Shown piece by piece: positions 63,993 to 64,000 of a stretch of 64,000 nt of DNA (within the stretch, counting starts at the first letter, position 1; each line of letters begins with the position of its first letter). Where the stretch lies: positions 1 to 64,000 of the forward strand of contig CANGFO010000006.1 of assembly GCA_947453195.1 (NCBI GenBank), written 5' to 3'. Position numbers and translations under genes: made by a program. Source of the stretch: Flavobacteriaceae bacterium. Lineage in GTDB: Bacteria > Bacteroidota > Bacteroidia > Flavobacteriales > Flavobacteriaceae. The notes beneath the pieces were generated by a model. That model was not told the DNA's origin and searched no databases. It worked only from the letters and a program-made list of their open reading frames with translations.

Positions 63993-64000
63993 TACTGCTT

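Overview
The window is chromosomal DNA of a member of the Flavobacteriaceae, most likely Flavobacterium or a close relative. The reasons are the AT-rich base composition, starts without Shine-Dalgarno sequences, repeated promoter elements of the Bacteroidetes form TAnnTTTG (often with TTG about 19-22 bases upstream), type IX secretion (T9SS) cargo proteins with type A and type B sorting domains, and the gene cluster dapA-bamD-rpoZ-coaBC-porD-recN. I see no prophage, insertion sequence, CRISPR array, integrase, restriction system or biosynthetic gene cluster. Most of the window is ordinary core genome with a few surface-protein genes.

Layout. 1-4638 (-) is the 5' part of a giant secreted adhesin that runs off the left edge in 237-bp tandem repeats. 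4.8-8.2 kb (+): folE, cysS, yidD, lgt. 8.2-12.8 kb: a DUF1573 protein, valS, lpxD. 12.8-14.9 kb (-): HAD phosphatase, tcdA, TatD-type hydrolase. 15.1-19 kb: MFS transporter, two unassigned genes and an M28 peptidase. 19.1-22.8 kb (+): DUF1801, a Crp/Fnr regulator, a TauE/SafE transporter, a persulfide dioxygenase-rhodanese fusion and a small membrane protein; this looks like a sulfide/sulfite handling locus with two palindromic operator candidates. 22.9-26.8 kb (+): a tiny Cys/Lys-rich secreted peptide, yggS, an exonuclease/GIY-YIG nuclease, miaA and an acyl-ACP thioesterase. 27-31 kb (-): two-component system and a glycosyltransferase fused to dephospho-CoA kinase. 31.1-33.9 kb (-): type A T9SS cargo. 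34-41.7 kb (-): fabV, recN, porD, coaBC, rpoZ, bamD, dapA and a DUF6913-like gene. 41.8-43.5 kb (+): a 5'-nucleotidase split into two genes. 43.5-47.3 kb (-): ligA, a DUF6495-like gene, rplI, rpsR, rpsF. 47.4-52.9 kb: LytTR regulator, priA, DUF2147, BrkB-family protein, nadC. 53.2-58.4 kb (+): a 1693-residue type B T9SS adhesin followed by a coupled 49-residue gene. 58.5-64 kb: tRNA-Arg, MFS transporter, pentapeptide-repeat protein, ygiD-type dioxygenase, typA, rpsT, tRNA-Glu.

How the genes work together. The envelope theme is strong: lipoprotein acylation (lgt), lipid A (lpxD), outer-membrane assembly (bamD), a T9SS component (porD) and three T9SS cargo proteins. Housekeeping is split among translation (cysS, valS, miaA, tcdA, rplI, rpsR, rpsF, rpsT, typA), cofactors (folE, coaBC, coaE, nadC, yggS) and DNA maintenance (recN, ligA, priA).

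The least expected items are: a dispersed stem-loop repeat family with three copies (8857, 14964, 26865) whose ends are conserved while the hairpin arms vary but stay complementary; the glycosyltransferase-CoaE fusion; palindromes lying on the promoters of the sulfur genes; terminator-like hairpins placed directly before the start codons of the DUF6495-like gene and ligA; and three or four short genes (58, 36, 49 and 62 residues) that a length cutoff would miss. No wholly new multi-gene system is evident. The repeat family is the best candidate for something undescribed.
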